Positions 24,434 to 36,056 are shown, numbered from the stretch's first letter. The stretch: DNA of 64,000 nt from Bifidobacterium breve (GCA_945889475.1 CAMDBT010000001.1:1-64000), one strand, 5' to 3'. A program made the numbers and translations. The notes: a model not told the origin generated them from the letters alone.

Positions 24434-26185
24434 CTAACGAATTCGAACCGTCTTGACCGACACGGACTCCGTGAATGGATAGCTGGCGGCGTAGCTCACG
24501 GTCGCGCGCCAGCGGCCACTGCCGCTTAGCTTCCGCTTGACGACAAAAGGAGAGACCGGGTTCTTCAAGGTGGCGAACTGCGAAGACCAGTACCAAGCGT
24601 CCTTGCTCTTGGCCCACGGCTTGCGGATGTAACGCTCCCAGCGAATCAGAACCTTGCCGGTAGCCATCAGCTGCGTCCCTGGCACGGTCAGGCGCCCGGC
24701 GATCGTCTTTGTCGCCTGCTTGCCGGTCAGCTTGAGCGAGAGCGCAGTTCTCTGCGACGGCAGATTGCTCATCCGGGTTCGGTTTACGACGACCTCGCTG
24801 TAGCTGACGGCGCCGGCGCTGTCGATCGCTCGCACCTTGAGCGTTACCGGGCCGAACGGCAATGACGAGGCGGTGACCGTGCGCGCTAGGACCTCGTCGT
24901 TCTTGACCGACGCGGCCCCGACCACCTTGTCGCCGAGAAAGAAGCGCAGGCTCCTCATGCTGCTGTCGGCGTCGTGGGCCGAAGCGGCGATGTAGATCTG
25001 GTCCTGAAACTGCGCCGCTGCGACCGGCGCGAGAATCTTGATCGTTGGTGGCTCAAGGTCGCCGCAGGCGGTAGTCAGCTGGTCGCCTTCGGTCGCGACC
25101 TGCTTCATCGCCGCCCATGAGCCACGCTTGGTGCCGTTCCAACGCAGCAGTCCGTAGCGGTTCAGCTCGCTCTCAGTTGCGCCTACATCGCGGGCGCTAA
25201 ACCAGATGCCCGCCTGCATGTAGGGGTACCCGGAGAGGCAGTGGTAGGCCTGCTCTAGGAACGCGGCCTGTGTAGCTTCGCTGACACCGGCATCCTTCAT
25301 TCCCGCCCACTTGCCGCGCTCACAGCGCAGCGTCGCCGCCGACCAGCCCATCTCCGACATCGTTATCGGCTTCTTGCCATCGCCGTGGGCGACCATCACC
25401 GAGTGAACCTCGCGAAAGCCGAGGAAGGTGAAGCGCCCGATGCGGCCATTCTCGTTGTAGAAAACGTCTGGAGCGTTGATCCCGCAGGCCGTGTCGACGT
25501 GGACGCCAACGGCGTCAAACGAGCCTTTGGCCCCCTCAGCGTAGAGCGCTTCAAGGAACTCATAGTTGTTGCCGGTCAGCGGGCCAGCGACGACCTGTGT
25601 GGCCGGATCGGCGGCTTTGATCGCCTTGTATGAGGCCTTCAGCAGCGGCGCGTAGGCGGCCGGGCTGGGGCTCGTTCCGTGCCAGAACTCGGGCTCATCT
25701 GGCTCGTTCCAGATCTCCCAAGATTGAACGCGGCCGCGGTAGCGGTTGGCGAGGTTGCCGATGAACGTTGCGTACTGATTTGGATCTCGCGGAGCGACGC
25801 GCGCATCGCTTGACCCGTTGGCCCAGACCGGCGCGCCAAGAACGGTCAATGAAACCTTCTTATCGGCTGCGGCTGCGCGTCTAACAAAATCATCGAGCTC
25901 GGTGATCGCGCTGGGCGCGTACGAAGTCGGACCGCTGGGCTGCAGTGCGTTCCAGTCAACAAAGCGCCTGACCCAATCAACACCGAGCGCATTGGCGTCG
26001 GCGATCGCCGTGGCGGCACTGCCCTGAACGCTGATCCCGGTCTCAGCCGCGGAGGCCGTCGCAGGCCCGGCTAGGGCAAGCAAGGCGGCGGCGCCGATCA
26101 GCACCAAACTGCGTGTTAGCTTGCCTGACACAACCGTTGAGAGCGATCGAAGGTCGAAATGTGACGCTGCGCGCTCGGTTGCCAT
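24434..26185 (-). CDS. Secreted glycoside hydrolase (clan A, GH39/GH5-like) with C-terminal beta domains
   Basis: 583 residues. A long signal peptide (hydrophobic core about 27-40, likely cleavage near ASAAE 48) is followed by a TIM-barrel glycosidase: WVRRFVDWNALQPS, then WEIWNEPDEPEFW with Glu161 as probable acid/base, and TMSEMGWS with Glu278 as probable nucleophile, the layout of clan GH-A. From about residue 385 an Ig-like domain (KILAPVAAAQFQDQIYI onward) and a basic beta-rich tail follow. Likely exported polysaccharide hydrolase; substrate unknown. Downstream of the J-domain gene with a 44-base gap. Confidence 0.82.
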   Translation of the reverse strand: MATERAASHFDLRSLSTVVSGKLTRSLVLIGAAALLALAGPATASAAETGISVQGSAATAIADANALGVDWVRRFVDWNALQPSGPTSYAPSAITELDDFVRRAAAADKKVSLTVLGAPVWANGSSDARVAPRDPNQYATFIGNLANRYRGRVQSWEIWNEPDEPEFWHGTSPSPAAYAPLLKASYKAIKAADPATQVVAGPLTGNNYEFLEALYAEGAKGSFDAVGVHVDTACGINAPDVFYNENGRIGRFTFLGFREVHSVMVAHGDGKKPITMSEMGWSAATLRCERGKWAGMKDAGVSEATQAAFLEQAYHCLSGYPYMQAGIWFSARDVGATESELNRYGLLRWNGTKRGSWAAMKQVATEGDQLTTACGDLEPPTIKILAPVAAAQFQDQIYIAASAHDADSSMRSLRFFLGDKVVGAASVKNDEVLARTVTASSLPFGPVTLKVRAIDSAGAVSYSEVVVNRTRMSNLPSQRTALSLKLTGKQATKTIAGRLTVPGTQLMATGKVLIRWERYIRKPWAKSKDAWYWSSQFATLKNPVSPFVVKRKLSGSGRWRATVSYAASYPFTESVSVKTVRIR

Positions 26186-26229
26186 ACCGATAAAAACACC
26201 GTAGTTACTGGTTTGTTGCGATCCCAGCG

Positions 26230-27477
26230 TTACGCTGCTGGCAGCGCACGAGGCTGGCGCTGGCGAAGCTGCTCAAGTAGCGCCGTCAACTCAACCTGCT
26301 GCGGCTCTAAGGTCAGCGCCCATTCGGCCGCCGTGATCGCATCGCCAGCGCGGTCGCTGCGAGCAAGCGCGTGCGCCAGCCGCGACCAGGCGGGCGCTGA
26401 TTCCGGCTCCAGAACGGTCGCCTGCTCGCAGGCCGTCAGCTCGCCGCCAAGCTCGCCAAGGAGATGGTTGGCCAGCGCCAGATCGAGCAGCCCTTCGACC
26501 GTTGGCGCCAGTCCGCGCGCTCGCTCAAGCACCTCGGCCGCCCGCGCCGGGTTGCCGGTCCGCAGCGCCAGCCGCCCAACCCGCTCCCACGCATCGGCAT
26601 CCTGCGGCGCCAGCGCGGCGGCTCGCTCGGCCGCCTCACGGGCAAGGTCCAAGGCCCGCATCTGCTCGTAGATCCGCGAAGCGAAGCGCTGCGGCGCCGG
26701 CCGCTCGGGCTCGACGCGGGCCCAGTCACGGACCGCGCGCGCCGCAGCGTCAACTTGTCCGTCCTGCCAGAAGGCAAATGTCATCAGGCGCAGCACGGCT
26801 GGGTTTTCCGGTTCGGCGGCGCGGGCGTAGATCAGGCGCTGGGCTGCCAGCCGATAGTCGCCCTCAGCGAGCGCGTGGCGCGCAGCGGTCATGAACCGCT
26901 CAACGCGGTCAGCGCCGGGGTCAGGCTTTGAGAAGTCGATGAACTGGAGGCTGTCAGCGGGAACGGTTCTCACGCCTGGCTGAAAGCTGACCCGCGCCCA
27001 CTGCTGAATGTCGTCGCCGCCACCCGTGAAGTAGATCCCGCTGACCTCACCGACGCCCCACTCCGGGTACGACAGGCAGCGCGCGTAGCGATGGACGACC
27101 GAATGATCTGGAACCTGCGAGGAGAACGGATCGTTGACCTTGCGGTCCTTGTCGGATTGCTGACGGCGCTGCTCTGCCTCCCAGGCGCGCTGCCCTTCCT
27201 CGGCCCGCGCCTTGCGCGCCGCAGCGGCGCTTACCTTGACCGCGTTGGCACTGACGCGGCCACCGCGCATCGTCTCCGCCAGCTGCTCTAGCTGGTCGGC
27301 GGCGCGATTGATCGCCTGCAGGTGACGCTCGTGCGCGGCCTGTCTGCCGGGCGGCGCGAGGTCAGGGTGCCAGACCTTCGCCTGCCGACGGCGGGCCAAC
27401 TGAACAGCGCGCTTGTCAAATGGCGGCGTCAGCTCCAGAAGCAGCGCCGACTGCTCGATGTCAAGCACATGGGACAT
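26230..27477 (-). CDS. J-domain protein with Tudor-like middle and TPR repeats
   Basis: 415 residues. Residues 1-70 form a divergent J domain: ALLLELTPPFDKRAVQLARR, HPD at 37-39, and a final helix; HPD is the triad that stimulates Hsp70 ATPase. Residues 70-115 are charged, helical and Ala/Lys-rich. Residues 130-181 (RYARCLSYPEWGVGEVSGIY and VSFQPGVRTVPADSLQFI) resemble the small Tudor/DUF3553-like barrel at the C-terminus of PcrA helicases. From 190 to 405 there are about six TPR-like repeats (for instance NPAVLRLMTFAFWQDGQVDAA). Probably a co-chaperone or scaffold in the cytoplasm. Confidence 0.75.
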   Translation of the reverse strand: MSHVLDIEQSALLLELTPPFDKRAVQLARRRQAKVWHPDLAPPGRQAAHERHLQAINRAADQLEQLAETMRGGRVSANAVKVSAAAARKARAEEGQRAWEAEQRRQQSDKDRKVNDPFSSQVPDHSVVHRYARCLSYPEWGVGEVSGIYFTGGGDDIQQWARVSFQPGVRTVPADSLQFIDFSKPDPGADRVERFMTAARHALAEGDYRLAAQRLIYARAAEPENPAVLRLMTFAFWQDGQVDAAARAVRDWARVEPERPAPQRFASRIYEQMRALDLAREAAERAAALAPQDADAWERVGRLALRTGNPARAAEVLERARGLAPTVEGLLDLALANHLLGELGGELTACEQATVLEPESAPAWSRLAHALARSDRAGDAITAAEWALTLEPQQVELTALLEQLRQRQPRALPAA

Positions 27478-27489
27478 AAGCGCTAAACG

Positions 27490-28287
27490 CTAGTCGATCA
27501 GCTTCCGCTCCATCGCCGCAATCGCCACGCGCCACATCAACAGGCCGAAGATGATCAGGAACGCGAAATTCCAAACGTCGGCCCAGCCTTCCCAGCCGAA
27601 GGCGGCGTGGCGAACGAGCTGCACGCAGTGGAAGAGCGGGTTGAGCTGCGCCAGCGCCTGAACCCAGCCGGGCAGCCCGGTCAATGGAAAGAACGTGCCG
27701 GCGACGAGGAACAGCGGCGTGATCACGGCGCTGGTTACGTAGTTGAAGTTCTCGATCCCCTTCAGCCAGCCGGCGATCGCCACGCCGGTACAGGCCCAGC
27801 CAAAACCGGCGGCGAAGTTGATCGCTGGCACGGCGAGCATCCCCCAGCTTGGCTCAAGACCGAAGATGAGCCCGACAAGCAGCGGCGCGCAGCCGTAGAC
27901 CGAAGCCCGCATCGCCAGCCAGAGCGCCTCGCCGGTGACCAGCTCCTCGGTGTCAACCGGCGCAGCGAGGATCGCGTCATAGGTGTGCTGGAACTTGTAC
28001 TTGATGAAGGTGCCGAACATCGCCGGGAAGATGCTCGAGAAGAGGACCGCGGTGGCTACCGTGCCGGTCGCGACAAAGTCGATGTAGTCGTAGCCGCCGA
28101 CGATCGCAACCAGCGAACCAAAGCCGAAGCCGAAGGCCAAGAGGTAGATCGTCGGCTCAACCGTCGAAGAGAAGGTCGTCGAGCGCCAATAGGAGGAGAA
28201 GTTGATGATCTCGCGCACCAGCACGCCGCCGATCGCCGTCGGCTCGAGGCGGCCCGGTTCGCGCTCCTTGACTGGCAGCGTGCTCAC
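27490..28287 (-). CDS. ABC-2 type transporter permease
   Basis: 265 residues from GTG 28287, with six hydrophobic segments. TTFSSTVEPTIYLLAFGFGFG near the start and a Pro-rich LFLVAGTFFPLTGLPGWVQ segment before the last helices are characteristic of DrrB/NodJ-type exporters. It forms the membrane part of the exporter encoded with the upstream ATPase; the two genes overlap by 4 bases. Export of a lipid, drug or polysaccharide is the family role. Confidence 0.9.
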   Translation of the reverse strand: MSTLPVKEREPGRLEPTAIGGVLVREIINFSSYWRSTTFSSTVEPTIYLLAFGFGFGSLVAIVGGYDYIDFVATGTVATAVLFSSIFPAMFGTFIKYKFQHTYDAILAAPVDTEELVTGEALWLAMRASVYGCAPLLVGLIFGLEPSWGMLAVPAINFAAGFGWACTGVAIAGWLKGIENFNYVTSAVITPLFLVAGTFFPLTGLPGWVQALAQLNPLFHCVQLVRHAAFGWEGWADVWNFAFLIIFGLLMWRVAIAAMERKLID

Positions 28288-29186
28288 GCGATCTCCTCGC
28301 CGGTCAGCAGCACGAAGACATCCTCGAGATTGGTCGACCGGCGCTCCCCGGCCGGCGCACGGCCGCTCGCGTCATCGAGCCCGAGGACGGCGACCGAAGT
28401 TCCGGTGCGGCGCGTCGGGAAGCCCTCCTTCGCCATCTCAGCCTCGACCTCGGCCAGCCGCTCCGGTGAGCCGTAGATCTCAACTGCCTCGCGACCGGCG
28501 TGTTCTGCAACCAGATCTGTCGGAGCTCCGACGGCGACGGCCGAGCCATGCGAGACGATCGTGACCGAATCGCAGAGCCGCTCGGCCTCCTCGATGTAAT
28601 GGGTCGACATCAGGATCGAAACGCCCTCGCTGCGCAGTAGATCGATCAGCGCCCATAGCTCTTGGCGCACCTGCGGGTCAAGGCCGACAGTCGGCTCGTC
28701 GAGCAGCACCAGCTGCGGCTGGTGGATCAGCGCGCGGCCGATCAGAAGCCTGCGGCGCATTCCGCCGGAGAGCTCATCGACCTTGGAATCGCGCCGCTGG
28801 CCGAGCCTGGCGATCGTCAGCACGCGCTCGACCGCAGCTTTGCGCTTGGCCTTCGGCACTCGGTAGAGGTGCGAAAAGACGACGAGGTTCTGTTCAACGG
28901 TCAGCGTCGTGTCGAGGTTGTCGAGCTGCGGCACGACCCCCATCCGCGCCCGTGCCGCCTTCGAATCTGCTGGCAGTTCGTGGCCGAGCACCGTGATCTG
29001 CCCTTGATCGGCGATCGTCTGCGCAGTCAGCATCCGCATCGTCGTCGATTTTCCGGCGCCGTTGGGGCCGAGCAGGCCAACGCAGCTGCCTTCAGGGACC
29101 ACTAGGTCGAGCCCATTTACGGCTGTTATCTCTCCGTATCGCTTGACGACGTGGCTGAGCTCAAGGGCGTGGACTGCGGATGGCAC
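28284..29186 (-). CDS. ABC transporter ATP-binding protein (DrrA/NodI-type)
   Basis: 300 residues if GTG 29186 is the start, which avoids overlap with the divergent ettA gene; GTG 29222 is possible but overlaps it. Walker A LLGPNGAGKSTTMRML, signature LSGGMRRRLLIG, Walker B LVLLDEPTVGLD and switch His STHY are intact. A C-terminal domain of about 80 residues follows, typical of ABC-2 exporters. Works with the permease encoded immediately downstream. Confidence 0.92.
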   Translation of the reverse strand: MPSAVHALELSHVVKRYGEITAVNGLDLVVPEGSCVGLLGPNGAGKSTTMRMLTAQTIADQGQITVLGHELPADSKAARARMGVVPQLDNLDTTLTVEQNLVVFSHLYRVPKAKRKAAVERVLTIARLGQRRDSKVDELSGGMRRRLLIGRALIHQPQLVLLDEPTVGLDPQVRQELWALIDLLRSEGVSILMSTHYIEEAERLCDSVTIVSHGSAVAVGAPTDLVAEHAGREAVEIYGSPERLAEVEAEMAKEGFPTRRTGTSVAVLGLDDASGRAPAGERRSTNLEDVFVLLTGEEIA

Positions 29187-29223
29187 GCCGCGATGATCGC
29201 AGGCCGCTCTATCGTTGGTCACA

Positions 29224-30879
<1,656 letters not shown>

Positions 30880-30884
30880 GGCCG

Positions 30885-31724
30885 ATGACGATGCTGGAGA
30901 TCTCGCTGTTCACCGACCCGGGCTGTCCGTGGGCCTTCTCGGCCGAGCCGCTGCGCCGCAAGATCGAGTGGCTCTATGGCGACCACGCCTCGTGGGAGCT
31001 AGTGATGGTTGGCCTCGCAGAAGACCCGGCCGAGTATGAGGCCAAGGGGTTCACTACGGCGGTGATGGCCGCCGGCGCAGAGCAGATCGCGCAGGCCCAC
31101 GGAATGCCGATCAACACCATCGAGAGCGAACGCCTGAGCGCCACGATCCCCGCCTGCCGCGCCGTCGTCGCCGCACGGCTCAACTCGCCCGGCCACCAGC
31201 AGACGCTGCTACGCGCGATCCAAGTCCGCGGCTTTACCGGAGAGCCGATCGACGATCCAGCAACTATTGCCGCTGCCGCCGCCGACGCCGAGATCGACGC
31301 CCACGATCTGGAGCAGTGGTCGCTGGAACCAGCGACGCTCGAGGCGCTGGCGCGGGACATCGAGCGCGCCCGTCATCCATTGCCCGCAGCGTTGGTGCTC
31401 GACGAGCGGCTCGCCGACTGGGAAGGCGGCCGCCGCTACACCTGCCCCTCCTACGAGATCAACCTCGATGGTGGCGAGCCGATCGCAATTCCCGGCTTCC
31501 AGCCTTGGCCGGCCTACGACGTGGTGCTCGCCAACCTCGCCCCCGATCTGCCGCGCCGCGAGCCTCCGATAAACGTCAGCGAGATTCTCGATTGGGCTGC
31601 CGAGCCGCTGGCAACGCGCGAGGTCGCGGTCGTGATGGGGATCGAACACGACGAGGCAACTACCGCTTTGACTGAGGTCGCTCAGCGCCAAGCTGCTGGC
31701 GCCGACGCCTACTGGACGCTCTAG
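30885..31724 (+). CDS. DsbA-family (FrnE/HCCA isomerase-like) thioredoxin-fold protein
   Basis: 279 residues, 5 bases after ettA. TDPGCPWAFSAEP near the N-terminus is the active-site loop of the cytoplasmic DsbA/2-hydroxychromene-2-carboxylate isomerase group, with a single Cys followed by Pro-Trp rather than CxxC. A helical insertion (about 60-160) follows, and a cis-Pro-like PSYEIN loop near 190. No signal peptide, so cytoplasmic. The substrate is unknown. Convergent with the HAD gene, sharing CTAG. Confidence 0.8.
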   Translation: MTMLEISLFTDPGCPWAFSAEPLRRKIEWLYGDHASWELVMVGLAEDPAEYEAKGFTTAVMAAGAEQIAQAHGMPINTIESERLSATIPACRAVVAARLNSPGHQQTLLRAIQVRGFTGEPIDDPATIAAAAADAEIDAHDLEQWSLEPATLEALARDIERARHPLPAALVLDERLADWEGGRRYTCPSYEINLDGGEPIAIPGFQPWPAYDVVLANLAPDLPRREPPINVSEILDWAAEPLATREVAVVMGIEHDEATTALTEVAQRQAAGADAYWTL

Positions 31725-32416
31725 CTCAGCGACTCGAGCGCAGCCTCGAGCTCGCGCAAATCCGCAAGCACAACGTCGGCCTCGGCGAGCTCGTCGGCAG
31801 CGAACGGGCCGGTCGCGACCGCAACCACGTGCGCGCCGTCGGCGCGGGCGCAGGCAATGTCGCGCGGCGTGTCACCGATCACAACCGTTCGCTCAGCGGG
31901 CCAAGCCTCGCCACCGTTCCAGAGCTGGCCAGCGCGGACACGCGCGATCCCCGGAAGATCGTTGCGGTCGTCAGAATCGGAGCCAAAGCCGCCCTGCCCT
32001 TCGGCGAACGGGTAGAGGATTCCGGCCGCGCCGAGCTTTAGCCGCGCAACCTGCTGAATGTTGCCGGTCACCAGCGAGCAGCGGTAACGCTCGTGCCCTG
32101 CCAGCCGTGCCAGAAGGTCGCTCGCGTGAGGCGCCAAGCGGTCGCTGAGATCATCGGGCATCAGCCGCTCGTAATGGCTGGTGGCAGCTTGAAGGAAGTC
32201 GTCGCGGCGCAACTCGAACTGCTCGGCCTCAACTCCGGCCAGCGCGAGAATGTCGCGCGCGATCGCTTGGTCGGTGCGGCCGGCGGCCTCGATCCCACGG
32301 GCGCTCTGCGGCGGTTCTACCTCCCAGACTTCGCGCAGCGCAGCGACTACGGCGGCGGCGTGCGCGTCGGCGCCTTTCAGAAGCAGCGTTCCGTCGATGT
32401 CGAATAGCAACAACAA
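31721..32416 (-). CDS. HAD-superfamily phosphatase (phosphoglycolate phosphatase-like)
   Basis: 231 residues. HAD motif I LLFDIDGTLLLKG at the N-terminus, motif II SLVTGNIQQVARLKL, and motif III/IV VVIGDTPRDIACARADGAHV are all intact; the helical cap between motifs I and II is of the C1 type found in Gph and beta-phosphoglucomutase. Probable small-molecule phosphatase. It lies 8 bases downstream of the M42 peptidase gene. Confidence 0.87.
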   Translation of the reverse strand: MLLLFDIDGTLLLKGADAHAAAVVAALREVWEVEPPQSARGIEAAGRTDQAIARDILALAGVEAEQFELRRDDFLQAATSHYERLMPDDLSDRLAPHASDLLARLAGHERYRCSLVTGNIQQVARLKLGAAGILYPFAEGQGGFGSDSDDRNDLPGIARVRAGQLWNGGEAWPAERTVVIGDTPRDIACARADGAHVVAVATGPFAADELAEADVVLADLRELEAALESLS

Positions 32417-32424
32417 CTGGGCGC

Positions 32425-33483
32425 TTAGCGCTCAAACGAAACGTCGGCCGGCAGCCGCAGCGCGAAGGCGGCTAGCAACTTGGCCGTGTTCTCAACGTCA
32501 TCGAGCTGAACTAGCTCAACTGGAGAGTGCATATATCGCAGCGGTACCGAAACAAGGCCCGTCGGCACGCCACCGCGCGAGCGGTAGATCGCGTCGGCGT
32601 CGGTGCCGGTGTGACGGCCCGAGGCGGCAAGCGTGTACGGAATCTTCTCAGCCTCAGCCGCCTCGATCAGCAGCTCAGCGATCAGCGGATGCAGGCTCGT
32701 GCCGCGCTCGATCACCGGCCCGCTGCCGAAGTGGTGCTTGCCGAGCTCGTTCTCATCGATCCCTGGGGCGTCGGTTGCGTGAGTCACGTCAACGGCGATC
32801 GCGAGCCCCGGCGCGAGCGAGTGGGCGATCGTCGTTGAACCGCCAAAGCCGGTCTCTTCCTGGACCGCGGCGACGGCGATCACCTCGCCTGGGGCGCCGC
32901 CAGCCTCGGCTACCAGCCGCGCCGCCTCGTAGGCGACGTAACAGCCGAGCCGATTGTCCATCGAGCGCGACGCAACGCGGCCGCTCTGCAGCTCAAGCGG
33001 ATCCCCGGCGATCACAGCAACGTCGCCGACGCGCACCAGCTCGCGCGCAGCGTCGCCATCAGCGGCGCCGATGTCAATGTGCATTGCCTTGATCTCTGGC
33101 ACCTTCTTGCGGTCGTCCGCGTCAAGCAGGTGGATCGGCTTCTTGCCGACGACGCCCGGCACAACCCCATCAGCGGTCGCGACCGCTACACGCTGGCCAA
33201 CCAGCACCTGAGCGTCCCAGCCGCCGACGCCTGTGAAGCGCAGAAAGCCGGAGTCTTCGATGTGCGTGACGATCAGGCCGATCTCATCTATGTGACCGAC
33301 GATTGCCAGCGACGGGCCCTCGCCGCTAGCGGCGACGCGGGCGGTCGAACTACCCATCACGTCAGCATCGACCGATGCGGCGAAGGAGGAGGCGGCGTCG
33401 CGCCAGACGGCGGCCGGCGTGGTCTCATAGCCGGACGGGCCGTGAGCGGTTAGGAGCGCGTTCAGAACGGGAGGAATAGTCAT
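32425..33483 (-). CDS. M42 family metallopeptidase (glutamyl/leucyl aminopeptidase-like)
   Basis: 352 residues. Metal ligands appear in IVGHIDEIGL, SRSMDNRLGCYVAYEA, VQEETGFGGS and AVDVTHATDAPG; RHTGTDADAIYRSRGGVPTGLVS supplies the last His and the C-terminal core. These match the FrvX/TET aminopeptidase family, which forms large cytoplasmic dodecamers that trim oligopeptides. First gene of a two-gene unit with the HAD phosphatase; divergent from metY. Confidence 0.92.
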   Translation of the reverse strand: MTIPPVLNALLTAHGPSGYETTPAAVWRDAASSFAASVDADVMGSSTARVAASGEGPSLAIVGHIDEIGLIVTHIEDSGFLRFTGVGGWDAQVLVGQRVAVATADGVVPGVVGKKPIHLLDADDRKKVPEIKAMHIDIGAADGDAARELVRVGDVAVIAGDPLELQSGRVASRSMDNRLGCYVAYEAARLVAEAGGAPGEVIAVAAVQEETGFGGSTTIAHSLAPGLAIAVDVTHATDAPGIDENELGKHHFGSGPVIERGTSLHPLIAELLIEAAEAEKIPYTLAASGRHTGTDADAIYRSRGGVPTGLVSVPLRYMHSPVELVQLDDVENTAKLLAAFALRLPADVSFER

Positions 33484-33502
33484 CGCAAACGAGCCTAGCG
33501 AC

Positions 33503-33600
33503 CGACCGCGCGCAGCGGTCGCAGATCAGGCACGAGCGGGCCGCGGAGGCAGCCCGAGGGCAATAGGGTGCTAATCCAATCCGATTTACGCTATTTTATC
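33503..33600 (+). promoter_or_regulatory. Candidate structured leader upstream of metY-metX (possible SAM-responsive element)
   Basis: The 149 bases between the M42 gene and metY hold a perfect 7-base hairpin (CGACCGC 33503-33509 with GCGGTCG 33515-33521), then a CGGGC...GCCCG helix, the block GGGCAATAGGGTGCTAATCC, and an AT-rich tract. GGTGCTAAtTCC is a hallmark of SAM-I riboswitches, which often precede metY and metX, but the usual GGCAACC core and a closing P1 helix are not clearly present. CTCC near 33599 could pair with the GGAG site just before metY. A promoter for metYX must also lie here. Suggestive only. Confidence 0.3.
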
Positions 33601-33632
33601 TCCCCCGTCGTAATAAAGGAGCCCATACCGAA

Positions 33633-34937
33633 ATGTCAGAGCCAACTCAGCGACCAGAAACGATTGCCCTCCACGGAGGCCAAGAGCCGGACCCGACGAC
33701 GAACGCACGCGCCGTCCCGATCTACCAGACGACCTCCTACGTCTTCAACGACACCCAGCATGCCGCCGATCTCTTCGCGCTGGCAGTTCCCGGCAACATC
33801 TACACGCGGATCATGAACCCGACCTCAGGCGTACTCGAACAGCGCCTGACCGACCTCGAAGGCGGCATCGGCGCAGTCGCCGTCGCCTCCGGCCAGGCCG
33901 CAGTCACCTACTCGATCCTCAACATCGCCCAGGCCGGCGACAACATCATCTCCGTCAGTCAGATCTACGGCGGCACCTACAACCTCTTCGCACACACGCT
34001 GCCGCAGTACGGCATCGAGGTTCGCTGGGTCGATGCCGATGACCCTGCCGCGGTAGCCGCAGCCGCTGACGAGCGGACGAAGGCCGTCTTCGGCGAGACG
34101 ATCGGCAACCCGCGCCTCAACGTGCTCGACATTCCGGCCTGGGCAGAGGCCGCCCACGGGATCGGTGTGCCGTTGATCATCGACAACACTGTCGCGACGC
34201 CGGTCGGCGCTCGGCTCTTCGATCAGGGCGTCGACATCGTCGTCCACTCGCTGACGAAGTTCATCGGCGGCCACGGCACCTCGATCGGTGGGATCGTGAT
34301 CGATTCCGGCAACTTCGACTGGAGCTCGCAGCCGGAGAAGTTCAAGATCCTCGTCGGGCCCGACCCCAGCTACCACGGCGTCGTCTGGGCCGATGCGCTC
34401 GGCCCGGCGGCCTACATCGGTCGTGTTCGGACCGTGCTGCTGCGAAACACCGGCGCCGCGCTCTCGCCTTTCAACTCGTTCCTCTTCCTGCAGGGCGTCG
34501 AAACGCTGCCGCTGCGGATGGAGCGCCACAACTCCAACGCCAAAGCAGTCGCCGAACATCTGGCCGCCCATGACGACGTCGAATGGATCTACTACCCGGG
34601 CCTTGATTCGAGCCCCTACAAGGAAGTTGCAGACAGAGTCCTAACCGGCGGGTACGGTGCGCTGGTGACATTCGGACTCAAGGGCGGCCTCGACGCTGGC
34701 AAGAGCTTCATTGAGGGTCTCGGCCTGTTCAGCCACCTTGCAAACATTGGCGACGCCAAGTCGCTGGCGATCCACCCTGCCTCAACGACGCACTCACAGC
34801 TAAGCGCGGAGGAGCTCGAGGCTGCTGGCGTGACGCAGGAGACGATCCGTCTCTCGGTCGGGATCGAGAACATCGATGACATCCTCGGCGACATCGACCA
34901 GGCGCTCGCGAAGTCGCGCGTAGCCGCTCCCGCTTAA
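33633..34937 (+). CDS. metY: O-acetylhomoserine sulfhydrylase (aminocarboxypropyltransferase)
   Basis: 434 residues with a GGAG site shortly upstream. Fold-type I PLP enzyme: [20 protein letters not shown] at the start, [16 protein letters not shown], and [15 protein letters not shown] with the PLP-binding Lys. The N-terminal [13 protein letters not shown] and the length of about 430 (rather than 380-400) favour MetY over MetB/MetC. It makes homocysteine from O-acetylhomoserine and sulfide. Thirteen bases upstream of metX, which makes its substrate. Confidence 0.95.
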   Translation: MSEPTQRPETIALHGGQEPDPTTNARAVPIYQTTSYVFNDTQHAADLFALAVPGNIYTRIMNPTSGVLEQRLTDLEGGIGAVAVASGQAAVTYSILNIAQAGDNIISVSQIYGGTYNLFAHTLPQYGIEVRWVDADDPAAVAAAADERTKAVFGETIGNPRLNVLDIPAWAEAAHGIGVPLIIDNTVATPVGARLFDQGVDIVVHSLTKFIGGHGTSIGGIVIDSGNFDWSSQPEKFKILVGPDPSYHGVVWADALGPAAYIGRVRTVLLRNTGAALSPFNSFLFLQGVETLPLRMERHNSNAKAVAEHLAAHDDVEWIYYPGLDSSPYKEVADRVLTGGYGALVTFGLKGGLDAGKSFIEGLGLFSHLANIGDAKSLAIHPASTTHSQLSAEELEAAGVTQETIRLSVGIENIDDILGDIDQALAKSRVAAPA

Positions 34938-34950
34938 GGAGCCATACCCC

Positions 34951-36056
34951 GTGGAAGCAGGCGGCCTCGGCGAGGTCAAGACCGAGTCGGTCGTCTGCTT
35001 CACGGAAGAGGCGCCACTGGTTCTTGAATCCGGGGCGACGCTCGCGCCGGTCGAGGTAGCGTACGAGACGTACGGTGATCTCAATGCCGATCGCACCAAC
35101 GCCGTCTTCGTCTGCCACGCGCTGACCGGCGATGCGCACGCCGCTGGCCACCACGGCGATTCGGCGCGGCGCGGCTGGTGGGATCGGCTGATCGGCCCCG
35201 GCAGGCCGATCGACACAGAGCAGTTCTTCGTGATCTCGCCAAACCTGCTCGGTGGCTGCCAAGGGACGACAGGGCCATCGTCGGTCAACCCGGCGAGCGG
35301 CCAGCGCTACGGCCTTGAGTTCCCAATGCTCAGCGTCCGCGACCTCAATACGGTTCACCGTCGGCTACTCGAGAAGCTGCAGATCGAACGACTCCACGCA
35401 GCGCTCGGCGGGTCGCTCGGCGGCATGCAGGCGCTGCAGTGGGCAATCGACTACCCGCTGGCGATCGCGCGCTGCGCCGCCATCTGCGCCAGCGCCGAGC
35501 TGACGGCGATGAACATCGCATTCTCAACCGTGGCCCGCGAGGCGATCATGCGCGACCCCGACTTCCAAGGCGGCCGCTACCACGAGAGCGGCCGCGGGCC
35601 AAATATCGGCCTCGCCGTGGCGCGGATGATGGCCCACATCACCTATCTCTCTGAGCAGTCGTTCGCGCACAAGTTCGGCCGCGCGCGCAGGGTCGAAGGG
35701 TCCGAACCAGGACTCGGCCCGGACTTCGAGGTAGAGCACTATCTCCACCACCAAGGCGCCAGTTTCTTAAGCCGCTTCGACGCGCTGACCTACCTCTACC
35801 TGACGCGCACAATGGACTACTTCACACCGTTCGATGAGCAGGGCATCGACGAAAAACTGCGCGGCAACCCGACCGAGTTCCTCGCGATCTCATTCAGCAG
35901 CGACTGGCGCTTCGCGGCGCCGCACTCGGAGCGGATTGTCCGCGAGCTGAAGGCGCGGCAGCTGAGCGCCAGCCACCGCGACATTGACTCCCCCTGGGGG
36001 CACGACTCATTCCTGCTCGATGTGCCCGAGTACCACGAGGTGCTGGCGCAATTTCT

